A stretch of 64,000 nt of DNA from Vibrio viridaestus (GCF_003856525.1 NZ_RJVQ01000006.1:1-64000); one strand, 5' to 3'. Counted from the stretch's first letter, positions 1-12,199 are shown. Translations and numbers: made by a program. Notes: generated from the letters alone by a model not told the origin.

Positions 1-37
1 GGGGTCTCCCCATGTGAGAGTAGGACATCGCCAGGCT
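1..37 (+). rRNA. rrf: 5S ribosomal RNA, 3' end (partial)
   Basis: The first bases (GGGGTCTCCCCATGTGAGAG, then TAGGACATCGCCAGGC) match the 3' end of gammaproteobacterial 5S rRNA, including the final GCCAGGC that closes helix I. The gene starts left of the window. The tRNA-Asp/tRNA-Trp pair directly downstream is the usual tail of an rRNA operon. The exact 3' end is estimated. Confidence 0.9.
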
Positions 38-65
38 TTATATTTAGCACCAAGCTAACCAATGC

Positions 66-142
66 GGAGCGGTAGTTCAGTTGGTTAGAATACCGGCCTG
101 TCACGCCGGGGGTCGCGGGTTCGAGTCCCGTCCGCTCCGCCA
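66..142 (+). tRNA. tRNA-Asp (GTC anticodon)
   Basis: A 77-nt cloverleaf with acceptor stem GGAGCGG/CCGCTCC, D-arm GTTC..., anticodon loop CTGTCAC with GTC, T-arm GCGGG TTCGAGT CCCGT and an encoded CCA end. It is nearly identical to the E. coli tRNA-Asp. It lies about 28 bp after the 5S rRNA and should be processed from the rRNA operon transcript. Confidence 0.97.
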
Positions 143-165
143 CTTATTCTGTACAAACCGATTTT

Positions 166-242
<77 letters not shown>

Positions 243-250
243 TTATCATA

Positions 251-280
251 AAGCCTCAGCGTAAGCTGAGGCTTTGTTGT
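251..280 (+). terminator. Rho-independent terminator of the rRNA/tRNA operon
   Basis: The stem AAGCCTCAGC / GCTGAGGCTT with a GTAA tetraloop is followed by TGTTGT. It sits 9 bp after tRNA-Trp and plausibly ends the rRNA operon transcript. The U-tract is interrupted, so strength is uncertain. Confidence 0.8.
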
Positions 281-301
281 ATTTGGCTTTTAGAAAAGCC
301 A

Positions 302-343
302 GTGTTGGGAGCTGGAGCGCGAGCCCGGTCGAATCTCTCCACC
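302..343 (+). pseudogene. Decayed 3' fragment of tRNA-Trp
   Basis: Bases 302-311 repeat tRNA-Trp bases 210-219 exactly (GTGTTGGGAG). Bases 329-343 repeat tRNA-Trp bases 221-235 exactly (TCGAATCTCTCCACC). Between them 17 bp of GC-rich sequence replace one T of the T-loop. There is no 5' half and the acceptor end decays into CTTTCC, so this cannot be a functional tRNA. It may be a leftover of tRNA gene duplication/deletion at the rRNA operon tail or of an old integration at the tRNA 3' end. Confidence 0.65.
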
Positions 344-502
344 TTTCCTTTATTATCGAGTCTCAGCAAAATTAGCGTCCAGAGTCTGAATAGTTCAACA
401 TTAACTTAGTAGCGATTTGTAACACTCAATATCTACCAAACATGTCACACTTTCCTATAGTTAAATAACGTCTTTTAGCCGAAGAAAACTTAAGGAAGAA
501 CG

Positions 503-1402
503 ATGCCAAATGGAAAGAACGATGCCCAAGTGAGGGACATACCTCAGGAAGCTTTTGATTGGTATGATGAATATGCGCATGGGGTTATTGATAGGCGAGA
601 GTTCATGAGGCGACTGTCTGGTTTGGCCGCTTTAGGATTTGCCATGACATCACTGACTGCTGCATTATTGCCAGACTATGCTCAAGCAGAACAAGTGTCT
701 TTCAACGACCCAGAGATTAAAGCTCAGTTTGTAACGTTCCCATCGCCAAAAGGCTACGGTGAAGGGCGTGGATATCTTGTTGTGCCTAAAGATCCTGGCC
801 CATATCCTGTCGTTTTGGTCGTTCATGAGAATAGGGGATTAAATCCATATATCCAAGATGTTGCGAGAAGGCTTGCTAAACTCGGGTTTATGGCGTTTGC
901 ACCCGATGCGTTATATCCGGTTGGAGGATATCCAGGTAATGATGACGATGGGCGAGCAATGCAAAGTAATCTCGATAAATCCAAAGTTGAAGAGGATTTT
1001 ATCGCAGCAGCACATTTTTTGAAGGCTCATGAACAAAGCTCGGGTAAGTTAGGCGCGGTTGGTTTTTGCTTTGGTGGCTACATAGTCAATATGTTGGCTG
1101 CAACAATACCGAATGATTTGAGTGCTGCGGTCCCATTTTATGGTACGCCTCCTGTTGACTCGCTAAGGGTAAAAGTGACTGGTCCACTAATGATTCATTT
1201 TGCTGAATTGGACAAAAGAGTAAACGGTACTTGGCCTGACTATGAAAATCAATTAAAAGCGAATAAGGCTGACTACCAGGATTTTGTTTATACAGCCGTA
1301 AATCATGGTTTTCATAATGATTCAACTGCTCGGTATGACCAAGAGGCGGCTGAACTGGCGTGGAGTCGAACTGTAAAGTTCTTTAAGCAACACCTTACGT
1401 AG
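503..1402 (+). CDS. Dienelactone hydrolase family protein (YghX-like), Tat-exported
   Basis: The 299-residue protein is an alpha/beta hydrolase of the dienelactone hydrolase family. The nucleophile elbow GFCFGG (about residue 190) supplies a cysteine. The HENRGL motif (about residue 108) corresponds to the family's conserved Glu region, and VNHGFHND near the C-terminus supplies the catalytic His. The N-terminus carries a twin-arginine-like motif (DRREFMRRLSG, about residues 30-40) followed by a hydrophobic stretch and AQA, so export to the periplasm by Tat is likely. The start has the Shine-Dalgarno AAGGA about 7 nt upstream. The substrate is unknown. It appears to be a single-gene unit. Confidence 0.87.
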   Translation: MPNGKNDAQVRDIPQEAFDWYDEYAHGVIDRREFMRRLSGLAALGFAMTSLTAALLPDYAQAEQVSFNDPEIKAQFVTFPSPKGYGEGRGYLVVPKDPGPYPVVLVVHENRGLNPYIQDVARRLAKLGFMAFAPDALYPVGGYPGNDDDGRAMQSNLDKSKVEEDFIAAAHFLKAHEQSSGKLGAVGFCFGGYIVNMLAATIPNDLSAAVPFYGTPPVDSLRVKVTGPLMIHFAELDKRVNGTWPDYENQLKANKADYQDFVYTAVNHGFHNDSTARYDQEAAELAWSRTVKFFKQHLT

Positions 1403-1488
1403 GTATTAATTGGTTATTAAACCGGCTACATAATATCGCATGGCTTTCTCTTAACTGGTATGATACCAAAAAAGAGGAAGTCCTATTT

Positions 1489-1821
1489 ATGCCACATTTT
1501 CGCTTTCGCGCTGTCGAGCCCCAAACGGTTCAACCTTTATCGAAAACTCTAATTGATGATTTAGAGAGTCTGATGAAATCACCTCGTCCTGATTTTACGT
1601 TCGAATACATTTACGCAACGTTTTATCATGAAGGTGAAGTTACTCCCGCATACCCTTTTGTTGAAGTACTTTGGTTCGATCGAGGACAAGAAGTTCAGGA
1701 TAAAGTTGCACAAATTGTTACTCAGCGAGTTAAAGAGTTAGTCGGCAATGATGTTGATGTTGCGGTTATCTTTACGGCTCTGAATCCTAATCAATATTAC
1801 GATAATGCCAAACACTATTAA
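1489..1821 (+). CDS. DUF1904 family protein
   Basis: A 110-residue cytosolic protein that resembles the small DUF1904 family common in Vibrio and Shewanella. That family is thought to have a tautomerase-like fold, but no function is established. The sequence has no signal peptide or membrane segment. It begins after a GAGGAAG ribosome-binding site and lies only 11 bp ahead of the nitroreductase gene, so the two are probably co-transcribed. The N-terminal Met-Pro would fit the catalytic Pro1 of tautomerases, but that is inference. Confidence 0.75.
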   Translation: MPHFRFRAVEPQTVQPLSKTLIDDLESLMKSPRPDFTFEYIYATFYHEGEVTPAYPFVEVLWFDRGQEVQDKVAQIVTQRVKELVGNDVDVAVIFTALNPNQYYDNAKHY

Positions 1822-1832
1822 ACTAAGGATAG

Positions 1833-2558
1833 ATGATGACACCTGTAATTGACACAATAAAAAGTCACCGTTCAATTCGTGCTTTTAAAAATGAACCAAT
1901 TAATGCAGAGTTGTTGGATCAAATCGTACAGTCTGGTATTGCAGCATCATCTTCTAGTTTGCTTCAGGTCGTATCTATTATTCGTGTAACGGATAAAGAT
2001 AAGCGTGAGAAACTGGCAGAATATGCGGGAAATCAACCATATGTAGCATCTGCTTCTGAGTTTCTTGTCTTTTGTATTGATTACCATCGTCATTTTGAAC
2101 TGAATCCGAGTGTGCAGAGTGACTATATGGAGTTGACTCTAATAGGGGCAGCGGACGCTGGAATAATGGCACAAAACTGTCTTCTGGCTGCAGAATCACT
2201 TGGCCTAGGTGGTGTGTATATCGGTGGCCTTAGAAACCAAATTGACAATGTCGATAAACTATTAGGTTTACCTAGTCATTGCGCTGTTCTTTTTGGTATG
2301 TGTCTCGGATATCCAGATCAAGATCCACAGCTTAAACCAAGGCTACCTCAAAGTATTATCATGCATGAAAATACCTACCAGCCATTAGATAAGAAGATTG
2401 TTGAGCGGTATGATAAAGATATGCGTGATTACTATCGTTCGCGAACGTCTAACGCAAAAATATCCGGTTGGTCAGACGAAGCGACAGCAAAGCTTTCTAA
2501 AGAATCCAGACCGCATATATTGGGGTATCTAAATTCTAAAGAACTCGCCCGAAAATAG
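1833..2558 (+). CDS. nfsA: Oxygen-insensitive NADPH nitroreductase / flavin reductase (NfsA/Frp)
   Basis: A 241-residue FMN-dependent reductase of the NfsA/FRP group. The N-terminal HRSIRAF motif binds the FMN phosphate, and the segments AASSSSLLQVVSIIRV, ELTLIGAADAGIMAQN and GGVYIGGLRN correspond closely to V. harveyi flavin reductase P and E. coli NfsA. It uses NADPH to reduce FMN, nitroaromatics or quinones in the cytosol; in luminous vibrios the homologue feeds FMNH2 to luciferase. Two ATG codons are adjacent (1833 and 1836); the AAGGAT site serves either. A strong terminator follows. Confidence 0.92.
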   Translation: MMTPVIDTIKSHRSIRAFKNEPINAELLDQIVQSGIAASSSSLLQVVSIIRVTDKDKREKLAEYAGNQPYVASASEFLVFCIDYHRHFELNPSVQSDYMELTLIGAADAGIMAQNCLLAAESLGLGGVYIGGLRNQIDNVDKLLGLPSHCAVLFGMCLGYPDQDPQLKPRLPQSIIMHENTYQPLDKKIVERYDKDMRDYYRSRTSNAKISGWSDEATAKLSKESRPHILGYLNSKELARK

Positions 2559-2588
2559 AAAAAAGCCCAATCAGTGATTGGGCTTTTT
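2559..2588. terminator. Bidirectional terminator between nfsA and yfhL
   Basis: A 13-bp perfect stem (AAAAGCCCAATCA / TGATTGGGCTTTT) with a 1-nt centre is flanked by A-run and T-run, so it can end nfsA on the plus strand and yfhL on the minus strand. Confidence 0.9.
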
Positions 2589-2591
2589 GAT

Positions 2592-4248
<1,657 letters not shown>

Positions 4249-4353
4249 TGCTCTTTCCAAATCTGATTTCAAGTCAGGTCAATACCACCTAATGGTATTG
4301 AGAGGGCGCAAATTTTACGCCAAATATATCCCTATGACTAGTACTGTTTATCA

Positions 4354-4380
4354 ACAAAAAAGGGAGCCACTTGGCTCCCT
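4354..4380 (-). terminator. Terminator of rdgC
   Basis: On the minus strand, AGGGAGCC / GGCTCCCT with a 4-nt loop is followed by six T. It lies about 20 bp after the rdgC stop. Confidence 0.88.
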
Positions 4381-4399
4381 AAGTCTTATTCTTTATCAA

Positions 4400-5311
4400 C
4401 TAATCTTGATTTGGCAGCCCACCTAGGACGTCATATAAATTAGGAAGGAATGCTCCTAATTCGCCGCAAAGAAGAGAAAAGTCCGCATCAAAACGAGCTG
4501 CATGTTCTTCGCGTGGAATATCATCATTTTGATCCTTTAGATCATCGCTATATGTAAGGCGTTTTAGTGATGAGTCCTCAGCGAGTACAAAAGAAATTCG
4601 GTCTTGCCAGCTTAAAGCCAACTTAGTCACCACTTTATTTGACTCAATGTGTTTTAGGATTTCGTCACTGGTTAAATCTTGATTTTTACAACGTATCGTT
4701 GCGCCATCGTCAAGCAGCGACTTGAGTTCTGCCTCTGCCATGATTTCAAAACCAGCAGGGATATTCCCAGACTGAATCCATCCAGTGAGAGTTGTTTCTA
4801 TTGCCACTTCAGGAATTGCAGGTACAACCGGAAGGCTTCCCATTGATTTACGCAAAAGTGCGATGACATCTTCAGCCTTCTTGTAACTGCTTGCATCAAC
4901 TACAATCAGGTTTTTTTCTGGCATAACCAAAACGTAAGTTAGCTGACTCTTACTAAAGGCACGAGGTAGTAAATCAATAATAATATCTTCTTTTATCGTG
5001 TCTTTTTCTTTTTTCTTAAGAGGTCGGCCTTCCTGTTCTTCAAGAGTTTCGACTTTATCGGTAAGAGAATCTTTTATGACAGATGCAGGTAGCATTTTTT
5101 CTTCTTTTTTGGCACACAACAAAATATTGCCGTCTGCAGTATGAGTCATCATGTCTCCAGATTTACCCATCGCGTGTACCCAGCCAAACTTTTGCTTATC
5201 CTGACTACCACATGGCGTAAATTTGAACTCAGAAAGCTGCTTTTCTAATTGATCTGCATCGAATTTTACGTCTTTGTTTACTCGGTAAACGATTGCGTTC
5301 TTAAACCACAT
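4400..5311 (-). CDS. rdgC: Recombination-associated protein RdgC
   Basis: Starting at the ATG at 5311 ([14 protein letters not shown]) gives 303 residues, exactly the length of E. coli RdgC. RdgC forms a ring-shaped dimer around DNA and limits RecA loading. Conserved stretches include [12 protein letters not shown] near residue 43 and [12 protein letters not shown] near the C-terminus. Extending upstream to 5434 would add 41 unconserved residues and run over the phoB promoter region. It is divergent from phoB, with about 195 bp between start codons. Confidence 0.94.
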   Translation of the reverse strand: MWFKNAIVYRVNKDVKFDADQLEKQLSEFKFTPCGSQDKQKFGWVHAMGKSGDMMTHTADGNILLCAKKEEKMLPASVIKDSLTDKVETLEEQEGRPLKKKEKDTIKEDIIIDLLPRAFSKSQLTYVLVMPEKNLIVVDASSYKKAEDVIALLRKSMGSLPVVPAIPEVAIETTLTGWIQSGNIPAGFEIMAEAELKSLLDDGATIRCKNQDLTSDEILKHIESNKVVTKLALSWQDRISFVLAEDSSLKRLTYSDDLKDQNDDIPREEHAARFDADFSLLCGELGAFLPNLYDVLGGLPNQD

Positions 5312-5434
5312 AATTATCTCTAATACTCCTGACTTGGCTTGATATCTTAAGCCAATAATACGAAAAAGTCTTATCGCATTTTTTAAATATAACAATGAAT
5401 TTGCTGCTAAAATTATATGAAAATTTGTTTTCAA

Positions 5435-5452
5435 GGGTCACAAAAGTGTCAT
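5435..5452 (+). promoter_or_regulatory. Pho box upstream of phoB
   Basis: GGGTCACAAAAGTGTCAT contains two GTCA cores at 5437-5440 and 5448-5451, exactly 11 bp apart, with the A-rich spacer of the Pho box consensus (CTGTCATAAATCTGTCAT). A possible -10 (TAATAAT, 5462-5468) starts about 10 bp after it, the spacing expected when PhoB replaces -35 contacts. This implies autoregulation of phoBR-pstS. Confidence 0.75.
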
Positions 5453-5506
5453 AATTATGCTTAATAATGCACAGCGTTGACTGATAAATTAAAGGTAAAT
5501 AGCTTT

Positions 5507-6196
5507 ATGTCTAGAAGGATTCTGGTAGTTGAGGATGAAGCACCTATTAGAGAAATGCTCTGCTTTGTTCTCGAGCAGAAGGGTTATCAAGCCGTAGAAG
5601 CTGAGGACTATGATACAGCTGTAAATCGTCTGGCTGAACCTTATCCAGATCTTGTCTTGTTAGATTGGATGCTTCCTGGAGGAAGTGGTATCAATTTTAT
5701 CAAGCATATGAAGCGAGAAGAACTGACAAGAAATATCCCTGTAGTCATGCTAACGGCTCGCGGAGAAGAGGAGGATAAAGTTCGTGGTCTTGAAGTCGGT
5801 GCTGATGACTATATTACGAAACCTTTTTCCCCTAAGGAGCTTGTAGCTCGCCTAAAAGCGGTCATTCGTCGAGTCACTCCGACCGCAGTAGAAGATGTTA
5901 TTGATGTTCAGGGCTTAAAATTGGATCCAGTCTCTCATCGAGTAACAGCTAACGATCAGGCGCTAGATATGGGGCCTACCGAATTTAAACTGCTTCATTT
6001 CTTTATGACTCACCAAGAGCGTGTCTACAGTAGGGAGCTGCTTCTAAATAACGTTTGGGGTACAAACGTGTATGTGGAAGACCGTACTGTTGACGTACAC
6101 ATTCGTCGGCTGCGTAAAGCATTAGAAGATGCTGGCCATGATAAGCTCATACAAACTGTACGCGGAGCTGGTTATCGCTTCTCAACCAAGTCATAA
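5507..6196 (+). CDS. phoB: Phosphate regulon response regulator PhoB
   Basis: A 229-residue OmpR-family regulator, the same length as E. coli PhoB. The receiver domain has the acidic pair D10/E11, phosphorylation site D53 ([11 protein letters not shown]) and K105 (ITKPFSP). The C-terminal winged helix ends in [12 protein letters not shown] and TVRGAGYRF. PhoR phosphorylates it when phosphate is low, and it then activates Pho-box promoters. The ATG at 5507 ([11 protein letters not shown]) fits the family; a TTG 30 nt upstream would add unconserved residues. phoR follows after 20 bp. Confidence 0.96.
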   Translation: MSRRILVVEDEAPIREMLCFVLEQKGYQAVEAEDYDTAVNRLAEPYPDLVLLDWMLPGGSGINFIKHMKREELTRNIPVVMLTARGEEEDKVRGLEVGADDYITKPFSPKELVARLKAVIRRVTPTAVEDVIDVQGLKLDPVSHRVTANDQALDMGPTEFKLLHFFMTHQERVYSRELLLNNVWGTNVYVEDRTVDVHIRRLRKALEDAGHDKLIQTVRGAGYRFSTKS

Positions 6197-6216
6197 GGTC
6201 ATACTAAAGGATTGTA

Positions 6217-7515
6217 ATGGTTGAACGTCTTACATGGAAAAGGCTAGCCTGGGAGCTGGCTTTTTTTTACTTGCCCTGGGTTATTATTGGGTGGATATTT
6301 GGCTACATGCCGTGGTTACTTTTGGCAGCGACGGCTATTCAGCTTATCTGGCATTTGAACAATCAAATCCGCCTATCTGCCTGGTTGTGGGATGATAAGC
6401 GGTTAACCCCTCCCTCAGGCTCCGGAAATTGGGAGTCTCTCTTTAATGGTATTTACCGCCTTCACCAAAGACATAGAAGGAAGAGAAAAGAACTTACTAA
6501 CTTAATCCGCCGTTATAGAAATGGTGCTGAGTCGCTTCCTGATGCCGTCGTGGTTTTTAGAGACGAAGGTTATATTGTTTGGTGTAATAAACTGGCCCAA
6601 CATTTACTCGGGTTTCGTTGGCCCGATGATGAAGGTCAGCCTATATCAAACTTACTTCGCACACCGGATTTTATCAAATACCTTAACAAACGCGATTTTG
6701 AGGCTCCGTTAGATATACGTTCGCCATTGAATCCAGAGCGAATGCTAGAGTTGAGGATTGTGCCTTATACCGAAGGTGAACATTTGCTTGTTGTTCGAGA
6801 TGTGACTCAGCTAAAACAGTTAGAAGGTATGCGTAGAAACTTCTTCGCCAATGTTTCTCATGAATTAAGAACACCCATGACTGTGCTGCAGGGCTACCTT
6901 GAAATGACAGAGGACCCAGATATGTTAGTTGGTCCTATGTGGAGTAAAGCTCATGGAGTGATGACTGAACAACTGAATCGTATGAATAGTTTGGTTAATC
7001 AGTTACTGACGTTGTCAAAAATTGAAGCTGCACCAATGCATGAGTTGGAAGATGAGGTTGATGTTCCATCGATGCTTGAAGTGTTGGAAAAAGAAGCGAT
7101 TAGCTTAAGTGGCGAACAAGCTCATCGGCTCTTTTTTGACGTCGATAAAGATCTGAAGGTTTTGGGAGACGAAGATCAGTTACGCAGCGCTATTTCTAAT
7201 CTGGTCTACAATGCGGTTAAATACACACCGTCAGGTTCAGAGATTCATGTTCGTTGGTTTAAAACCTATCAAGGTGCGTGTCTCGAAGTTCAGGACACGG
7301 GAGATGGAATAGAAGCGCAGCATATTCATCGATTGACTGAGCGCTTTTATCGGGTTGATAAAGCCAGATCAAGAGATACTGGTGGTAGTGGGTTAGGGTT
7401 GGCGATAGTCAAGCATGCTTTATCTCATCATGACTCTCACCTGAGCATTGAAAGTGAAGTTGGTGTTGGTAGCAAGTTTTCCTTTATTTTACCATTAAGG
7501 CTCGTTGTAAGATGA
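6217..7515 (+). CDS. phoR: Phosphate regulon sensor histidine kinase PhoR
   Basis: A 432-residue membrane kinase. Two hydrophobic segments near residues 10-45 anchor it with little periplasmic sequence, as in E. coli PhoR. A PAS domain (about 100-195, starting [13 protein letters not shown]) is followed by the HisKA box with H215 ([12 protein letters not shown]). The ATP-binding N ([11 protein letters not shown]), G1 (DTGDGI), F and G2 ([12 protein letters not shown]) boxes come after that. It phosphorylates PhoB under phosphate limitation and is kept silent by PhoU and the Pst transporter when phosphate is plentiful. Its stop overlaps the next start as ATGA. Confidence 0.96.
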   Translation: MVERLTWKRLAWELAFFYLPWVIIGWIFGYMPWLLLAATAIQLIWHLNNQIRLSAWLWDDKRLTPPSGSGNWESLFNGIYRLHQRHRRKRKELTNLIRRYRNGAESLPDAVVVFRDEGYIVWCNKLAQHLLGFRWPDDEGQPISNLLRTPDFIKYLNKRDFEAPLDIRSPLNPERMLELRIVPYTEGEHLLVVRDVTQLKQLEGMRRNFFANVSHELRTPMTVLQGYLEMTEDPDMLVGPMWSKAHGVMTEQLNRMNSLVNQLLTLSKIEAAPMHELEDEVDVPSMLEVLEKEAISLSGEQAHRLFFDVDKDLKVLGDEDQLRSAISNLVYNAVKYTPSGSEIHVRWFKTYQGACLEVQDTGDGIEAQHIHRLTERFYRVDKARSRDTGGSGLGLAIVKHALSHHDSHLSIESEVGVGSKFSFILPLRLVVR

Positions 7516-8474
7516 AATGCCTAAAGCTGCTTACTTTACTGGTGAGTTCCATGTGTGTTGCTCATCCTGCCTTATCTGAAGAACTCCATGATTACGATAA
7601 AACAGTTGGTGTATCGGGGAGTCTGCTTACGGTTGGGTCGGATACGCTCGCAGGTATCACGACACTATGGGTGGAAGCCTTTAAATCCATATATCCTAAT
7701 GTGAATGCCCAAGTTCAAGCTTCTGGTTCCTCTACTGCTCCGCCTGCACTGACTGAAGGTACTGCGCAATTCGGACCAATGAGCCGTCCAATGCGGAATC
7801 GTGAAGTTGAGTCTTTTAAAAATGCTTATGGCTACAAGCCAACTCAGTTAAGAGTTGCTGTTGATGCGATCGGTATTTTTGTACAACGAGATAATCCTAT
7901 TAAGGGATTAAATTATCAACAACTTGATGCCATTTTTTCATCAACAATGCTCTGTGGTGCTACAAAGAGGATTACTACCTGGCAGCAGTTGGGAATACCA
8001 TATCAATGGGCTAAGCGTTCAATCCAATTGTTTAGTCGCAACTCTGTCTCAGGTACTTACGGATACTTCAAAAACAACGTTCTATGTGGTGGAGATTTTG
8101 CTAAAAACGTCAACGAGCAGCCCGGGTCAGCCTCAGTAGTTCAATCTGTAGCATCCTCAATCAACACCATAGGGTATTCTGGTATGGGGTATATGGTTTC
8201 AGGCGTAAGACATGTCCCTATTGCCAAAGAAGGCAACAACTATGTTGAACCCTCTGTTGAAAATATTCTCAACGGCAGTTATCCCTTGTCTCGGTACTTG
8301 TACTTATATGTGAATAAGAAGCCAACCGCTCCATTGACTCCTTTAGAACGTGAATTTATAAAGTTTATTTACTCTCGTCAGGGACAACAACTGGTGGCGA
8401 AAGAGGGGTACGTGCCCATTTCTCCAGTTGTTGCTCAACAGGAACTGCAAAAGGTAGGAATTACTCTTCCGTAG
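7512..8474 (+). CDS. pstS: PstS family phosphate ABC transporter substrate-binding protein
   Basis: A 320-residue periplasmic protein with a Sec signal peptide ([22 protein letters not shown]). The PstS-type phosphate-binding loops are visible: [26 protein letters not shown] and SRNSVSGTY. The start overlaps the phoR stop by 4 nt, so it belongs to a phoB-phoR-pstS operon rather than to the pstCAB operon, from which the convergent ppx-ppk pair separates it. Its last 14 bp overlap the 3' end of ppx on the other strand. It most likely feeds the PstCAB encoded about 4 kb away. Confidence 0.9.
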   Translation: MKCLKLLTLLVSSMCVAHPALSEELHDYDKTVGVSGSLLTVGSDTLAGITTLWVEAFKSIYPNVNAQVQASGSSTAPPALTEGTAQFGPMSRPMRNREVESFKNAYGYKPTQLRVAVDAIGIFVQRDNPIKGLNYQQLDAIFSSTMLCGATKRITTWQQLGIPYQWAKRSIQLFSRNSVSGTYGYFKNNVLCGGDFAKNVNEQPGSASVVQSVASSINTIGYSGMGYMVSGVRHVPIAKEGNNYVEPSVENILNGSYPLSRYLYLYVNKKPTAPLTPLEREFIKFIYSRQGQQLVAKEGYVPISPVVAQQELQKVGITLP

Positions 8475-10005
8475 TATTTGGTTTTGGCTGATGGGCTATA
8501 TTTAATGTCCAGCCAGCGCTTTCCCAGTACCCTTTTTCATTATTAAGGTCTGCTTCCAACAGTTTGTTATCAATTAGCCAGTCTTTATCCTCGCATAGAA
8601 TTGACCATTCATCATCTTTGCTGATGTCAATTGAAACTGATGGGAGAGGTGAGTCGTTCCTCTGACCGTTGAGCACAACAGCAAGTCTAAGTATTCGAAT
8701 CAACTGTATAATATGTTTCTTTTTATAAATCGTGAATTCATTCATCTCTCCTAACTTGAGTGCTTTGCGATGAAAGCGTGCTAGCGTCGAAATGACCAGT
8801 TGCTGCTCACTATTAAAGCCAGGCATGTTGGTATATCTAAGAATGTACGCTGAATGTTTATGGTAGCCCTGCAGACTCATACTTAGGCCAACTTCATGTA
8901 GGAGAGCGGCCCATTTGAGTAGTGAGAATAGCTCATCAGTCGTTCTTTTTGGTAAGTTAAGTTGTGATGCTGACTGAACGAAAAATTCACTGGCAAGCGC
9001 TTTGACGTTATGAGCATGGGCTAAATCAACGTAGTGCTTATTGGCAAGGTTTTCGGTAGTACGAATTCGAATATCGTCGTATTTAAACGTGTCTTCGACT
9101 TCATAGAGTAGTCCTTCTCTTAGCGCCCCATCAGAAAAATGCATTTCTTTGATTTTTAACGATTTAAAGACAGCATGCATGATGGCCAACCCAGCGACGA
9201 AGACTGGTTTTCTGTCATCAGAGAGATTTTTCACATCGAGTTCATTGAGATTGTTTGCTTTTAGGCAAGCTTGTATCAAGCTATCTAAACGGTCTTGAGT
9301 GATGATTCCATCATCGTGGCCTAAGCCAACAATCGCTTCACGAATGGCTTTTGCCGTTCCTGATGAGCCAAACGCTTTTTCCCACCCGCGTTTTTTATAT
9401 TGTGCGGATAAGTTTTCTAATTTTTGTTCGGCAGCTAGACTAGCTTTATAAAAGTTCTTTTCCGTTAGCTTACCCTTGTTGAAAAATCGCTCTGTATAGC
9501 TTACACAGCCCATCTGCAAGCTGTTGACCAACTGCGGTTCAAATCCTTGGCCAATAATTATCTCTGTGCTACCTCCACCGATATCGACAACTAACATCGA
9601 CTCTGCTTGTGGTTGGGTATGAGCTACGCCTAGATAGATTAAACGAGCCTCTTCAACTCCGGGAATAACCTCGATGGGATAGGGAATAACTTGATGAGCT
9701 CGGGATAAGAATTGATTGCGATTGATAGCTTGGCGTAAAGTATGCGTTGCCGCGATGCGCACATCTTCTTCTTTGAAATCCTGAATTCTTTCAGCAAACA
9801 TAGCCAAGCAATCCAGGCCGCGTTGAATAGCCTCATCACTCAGTATTCTGTCATCATCTAAACCAGAGGCCAGGTGCACTCTCTGTTTATGTTTACTGAT
9901 AAGCTGTAGATCATTGTTGACTATTTTTGCTACAACCATATGGAAGCTGTTTGAGCCCAGATCGATTGCAGCGATGTGGCGAGAATTTTCCGTTTCATTG
10001 CTCAT
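8461..10005 (-). CDS. ppx: Exopolyphosphatase
   Basis: A 514-residue Ppx/GppA phosphatase. The ASKHA ATPase-like fold is shown by [15 protein letters not shown] (residues 13-27) and [14 protein letters not shown], and a C-terminal HD-like domain includes [15 protein letters not shown]. It processively releases phosphate from polyphosphate chains. The start overlaps the ppk stop by 4 nt (ATGA), so ppk-ppx is a translationally coupled operon. The 3' end converges on pstS with a 14-bp overlap. Confidence 0.95.
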   Translation of the reverse strand: MSNETENSRHIAAIDLGSNSFHMVVAKIVNNDLQLISKHKQRVHLASGLDDDRILSDEAIQRGLDCLAMFAERIQDFKEEDVRIAATHTLRQAINRNQFLSRAHQVIPYPIEVIPGVEEARLIYLGVAHTQPQAESMLVVDIGGGSTEIIIGQGFEPQLVNSLQMGCVSYTERFFNKGKLTEKNFYKASLAAEQKLENLSAQYKKRGWEKAFGSSGTAKAIREAIVGLGHDDGIITQDRLDSLIQACLKANNLNELDVKNLSDDRKPVFVAGLAIMHAVFKSLKIKEMHFSDGALREGLLYEVEDTFKYDDIRIRTTENLANKHYVDLAHAHNVKALASEFFVQSASQLNLPKRTTDELFSLLKWAALLHEVGLSMSLQGYHKHSAYILRYTNMPGFNSEQQLVISTLARFHRKALKLGEMNEFTIYKKKHIIQLIRILRLAVVLNGQRNDSPLPSVSIDISKDDEWSILCEDKDWLIDNKLLEADLNNEKGYWESAGWTLNIAHQPKPNTTEE

Positions 10006-12092
10006 AAGGCACTTGTCTGCTCTTTTTGCTTGCGCGTCCTTCTTTCTAGAGAGCGGATGTAGTCATAAATAGCGACCTGAGAGCGGATCTTTTTCTTATT
10101 TCCCCGGCTCACGTAGGCATTACTCATCTCTTTATCGATCCAGCGCGCTTTTACTGTGTCAGTAAAATGGATATTTAATATATCTATAATACGCTGTTTT
10201 AAACGTTCGTCACGTATTGGTGTCGCGACTTCAATTCGATAATCGATATTTCTTGTCATCCAATCTGCAGAAGAAATATAAACGTCAGGGTTACCATTGT
10301 TATAACCAATAAAGACGCGTGGGTGCTCCAAAAAACGGTCGACGATACTGATGATTTGAATGTTCTCACTTATCCCTTCAATACCGGGAACGAGAGAACA
10401 CATACCACGAATAATCATCTTAATTTGTACACCCGCAGTACTTGCTTCGTAAAGTTTACTGATTAATCCCTTATCAACCAGATTATTTACTTTAATGGTT
10501 AAACCAGCTTTTTTTCCATTAAAGGCATTCTCTATTTCTCGTTCTATTAGCTTGTATAATCGTGAACGAGAGTTCTGTGGTGATACGATTAAGTGTTTGA
10601 AGTCATGGGTTCTGTATGGGTTTTGGATATAACCAAATACGTTACGTACCTCATTGGTAATAACAGGATCGGCCGTTAGTAGAGAAAAATCAGTATAGAT
10701 CTTCGCTGTTTTTTCATGGAAGTTCCCTGTCCCAATATGCGCATAGCGTTTTATCTCGTCGTCTTCTCTTCTAGAGATCAGAAGAAGTTTGGCGTGTATT
10801 TTTAATCCAGGCGCACCAAAAATAACCTGAACACCAGCCTCAGTTAGTATTCTGGACCATTCGATATTTGCTTCTTCATCAAATCTGGCTTGTAACTCGA
10901 CGACGACGGTTACTTTTTTCCCATTGTGCACAGCATGAATTAATGAGTGCATGAGACGGGAGTCTTTCGCAACACGATAAATATTGATACGAATACTGAT
11001 AACCTTTGGGTCGAAAGATGCTTGTCGCACAAACTCTGTTATATGGTCAAACGTGTGATAAGGATAGTAAAGCAATATATCCTGAGCTTTGATTGCATCA
11101 AATTTGTTAGCAAAGCCTTCAAAGTCAGCACATTTCATCGGTGGTAACGGTTTATTTTCCAGATAATCACGCCCAACGTTGGGAAAAGAGATAAAGTCTT
11201 TAAAGTTGTGATATCTATTTCCCGGAACCATACTGTCGTAACTCGAAATCTCGAGCTTATTGCAGAGAAACTCAAGCATTTCACCGGGCATGTTCTTTTC
11301 ATATACAAATCGTACCGGCATTGCGGTCAAACGTTGGCTGAGCCCTTCGGACATTTGCTCCAATAGACTGTACTCGACTTCGTTACTCAGATCGTATTCC
11401 GCATCTCGAGTCATTTTCATCGCATATCCGTTGAGTTCGTCATAGTCAAAGAAACCCTGGAATATATCGTGTAAACAGTAACGTATAATATTATCGAGCA
11501 GGATAATGGTTTTGCGCCGCTTGCCTTTTTGTTCTGGGACCATAATAAAGCGTGGTAACTGATCCGTTGGTATCTCGATTAAGGCATACTGTGATTTGTC
11601 ATCTTTTCGCAAGTCTACGGCGATATACACATATTCGTCTTTTAGGTTATGCAGAATGTCGGCCGATTCATTCATTAGCCAAGGTGTGATATGAGGTAAG
11701 ACTTTGTCTGAAAAGTAGTGTTTAACCCATTTTTGTTGGTATTCATCCAGTTGGTTTTCATTGACCAAAAAAATGCGCCGACGAGCCATCTCTTTGATCA
11801 GTTCACCGTATAGATTTTCGAAATCTTCGTTAAGACGCAGTGCTTTTGACTGCATTTTTATCAGTAAATGTTTATAGCTGTTATTGCCACCTTGCTCTCT
11901 ATCAATCAGAATACGACGCTTAACGTCAGCAAAGCGAACCTTATAAAATTCGTCTAAATTATTGGAAAAGATACCTAAAAATCGAACACGCTCTATCAGT
12001 GGGACGGTTTTATCTGCGGCTTCTTGAAGAACACGTTCGTTGAATGAGAGCCAGCTTAGCTCTTTCTCTATATATAACTTTTCCGAGCTCAT
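10002..12092 (-). CDS. ppk1: Polyphosphate kinase 1
   Basis: A protein of 696 residues that makes polyphosphate reversibly from ATP. The N-terminal domain begins [19 protein letters not shown] as in the family. The PLD-like catalytic half has the phosphorylated-His region [11 protein letters not shown] and the second histidine region [10 protein letters not shown]. The ATG at 12092 has AGGGA 7-8 nt upstream and fits the roughly 690-residue family length; an earlier in-frame start at 12164 would add 24 unconserved residues. A Pho box lies upstream, implying induction with the pst genes. Confidence 0.95.
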   Translation of the reverse strand: MSSEKLYIEKELSWLSFNERVLQEAADKTVPLIERVRFLGIFSNNLDEFYKVRFADVKRRILIDREQGGNNSYKHLLIKMQSKALRLNEDFENLYGELIKEMARRRIFLVNENQLDEYQQKWVKHYFSDKVLPHITPWLMNESADILHNLKDEYVYIAVDLRKDDKSQYALIEIPTDQLPRFIMVPEQKGKRRKTIILLDNIIRYCLHDIFQGFFDYDELNGYAMKMTRDAEYDLSNEVEYSLLEQMSEGLSQRLTAMPVRFVYEKNMPGEMLEFLCNKLEISSYDSMVPGNRYHNFKDFISFPNVGRDYLENKPLPPMKCADFEGFANKFDAIKAQDILLYYPYHTFDHITEFVRQASFDPKVISIRINIYRVAKDSRLMHSLIHAVHNGKKVTVVVELQARFDEEANIEWSRILTEAGVQVIFGAPGLKIHAKLLLISRREDDEIKRYAHIGTGNFHEKTAKIYTDFSLLTADPVITNEVRNVFGYIQNPYRTHDFKHLIVSPQNSRSRLYKLIEREIENAFNGKKAGLTIKVNNLVDKGLISKLYEASTAGVQIKMIIRGMCSLVPGIEGISENIQIISIVDRFLEHPRVFIGYNNGNPDVYISSADWMTRNIDYRIEVATPIRDERLKQRIIDILNIHFTDTVKARWIDKEMSNAYVSRGNKKKIRSQVAIYDYIRSLERRTRKQKEQTSAL

Positions 12093-12199
12093 TGGGTATT
12101 CCCTGAATACATAAGATAATTTCATAAGCGGTGCGAGTAATGTGCAGGAAAGTTTTTTAGACAATATTACTCAATAAGAATAGACGTTATGTGCAAAGT

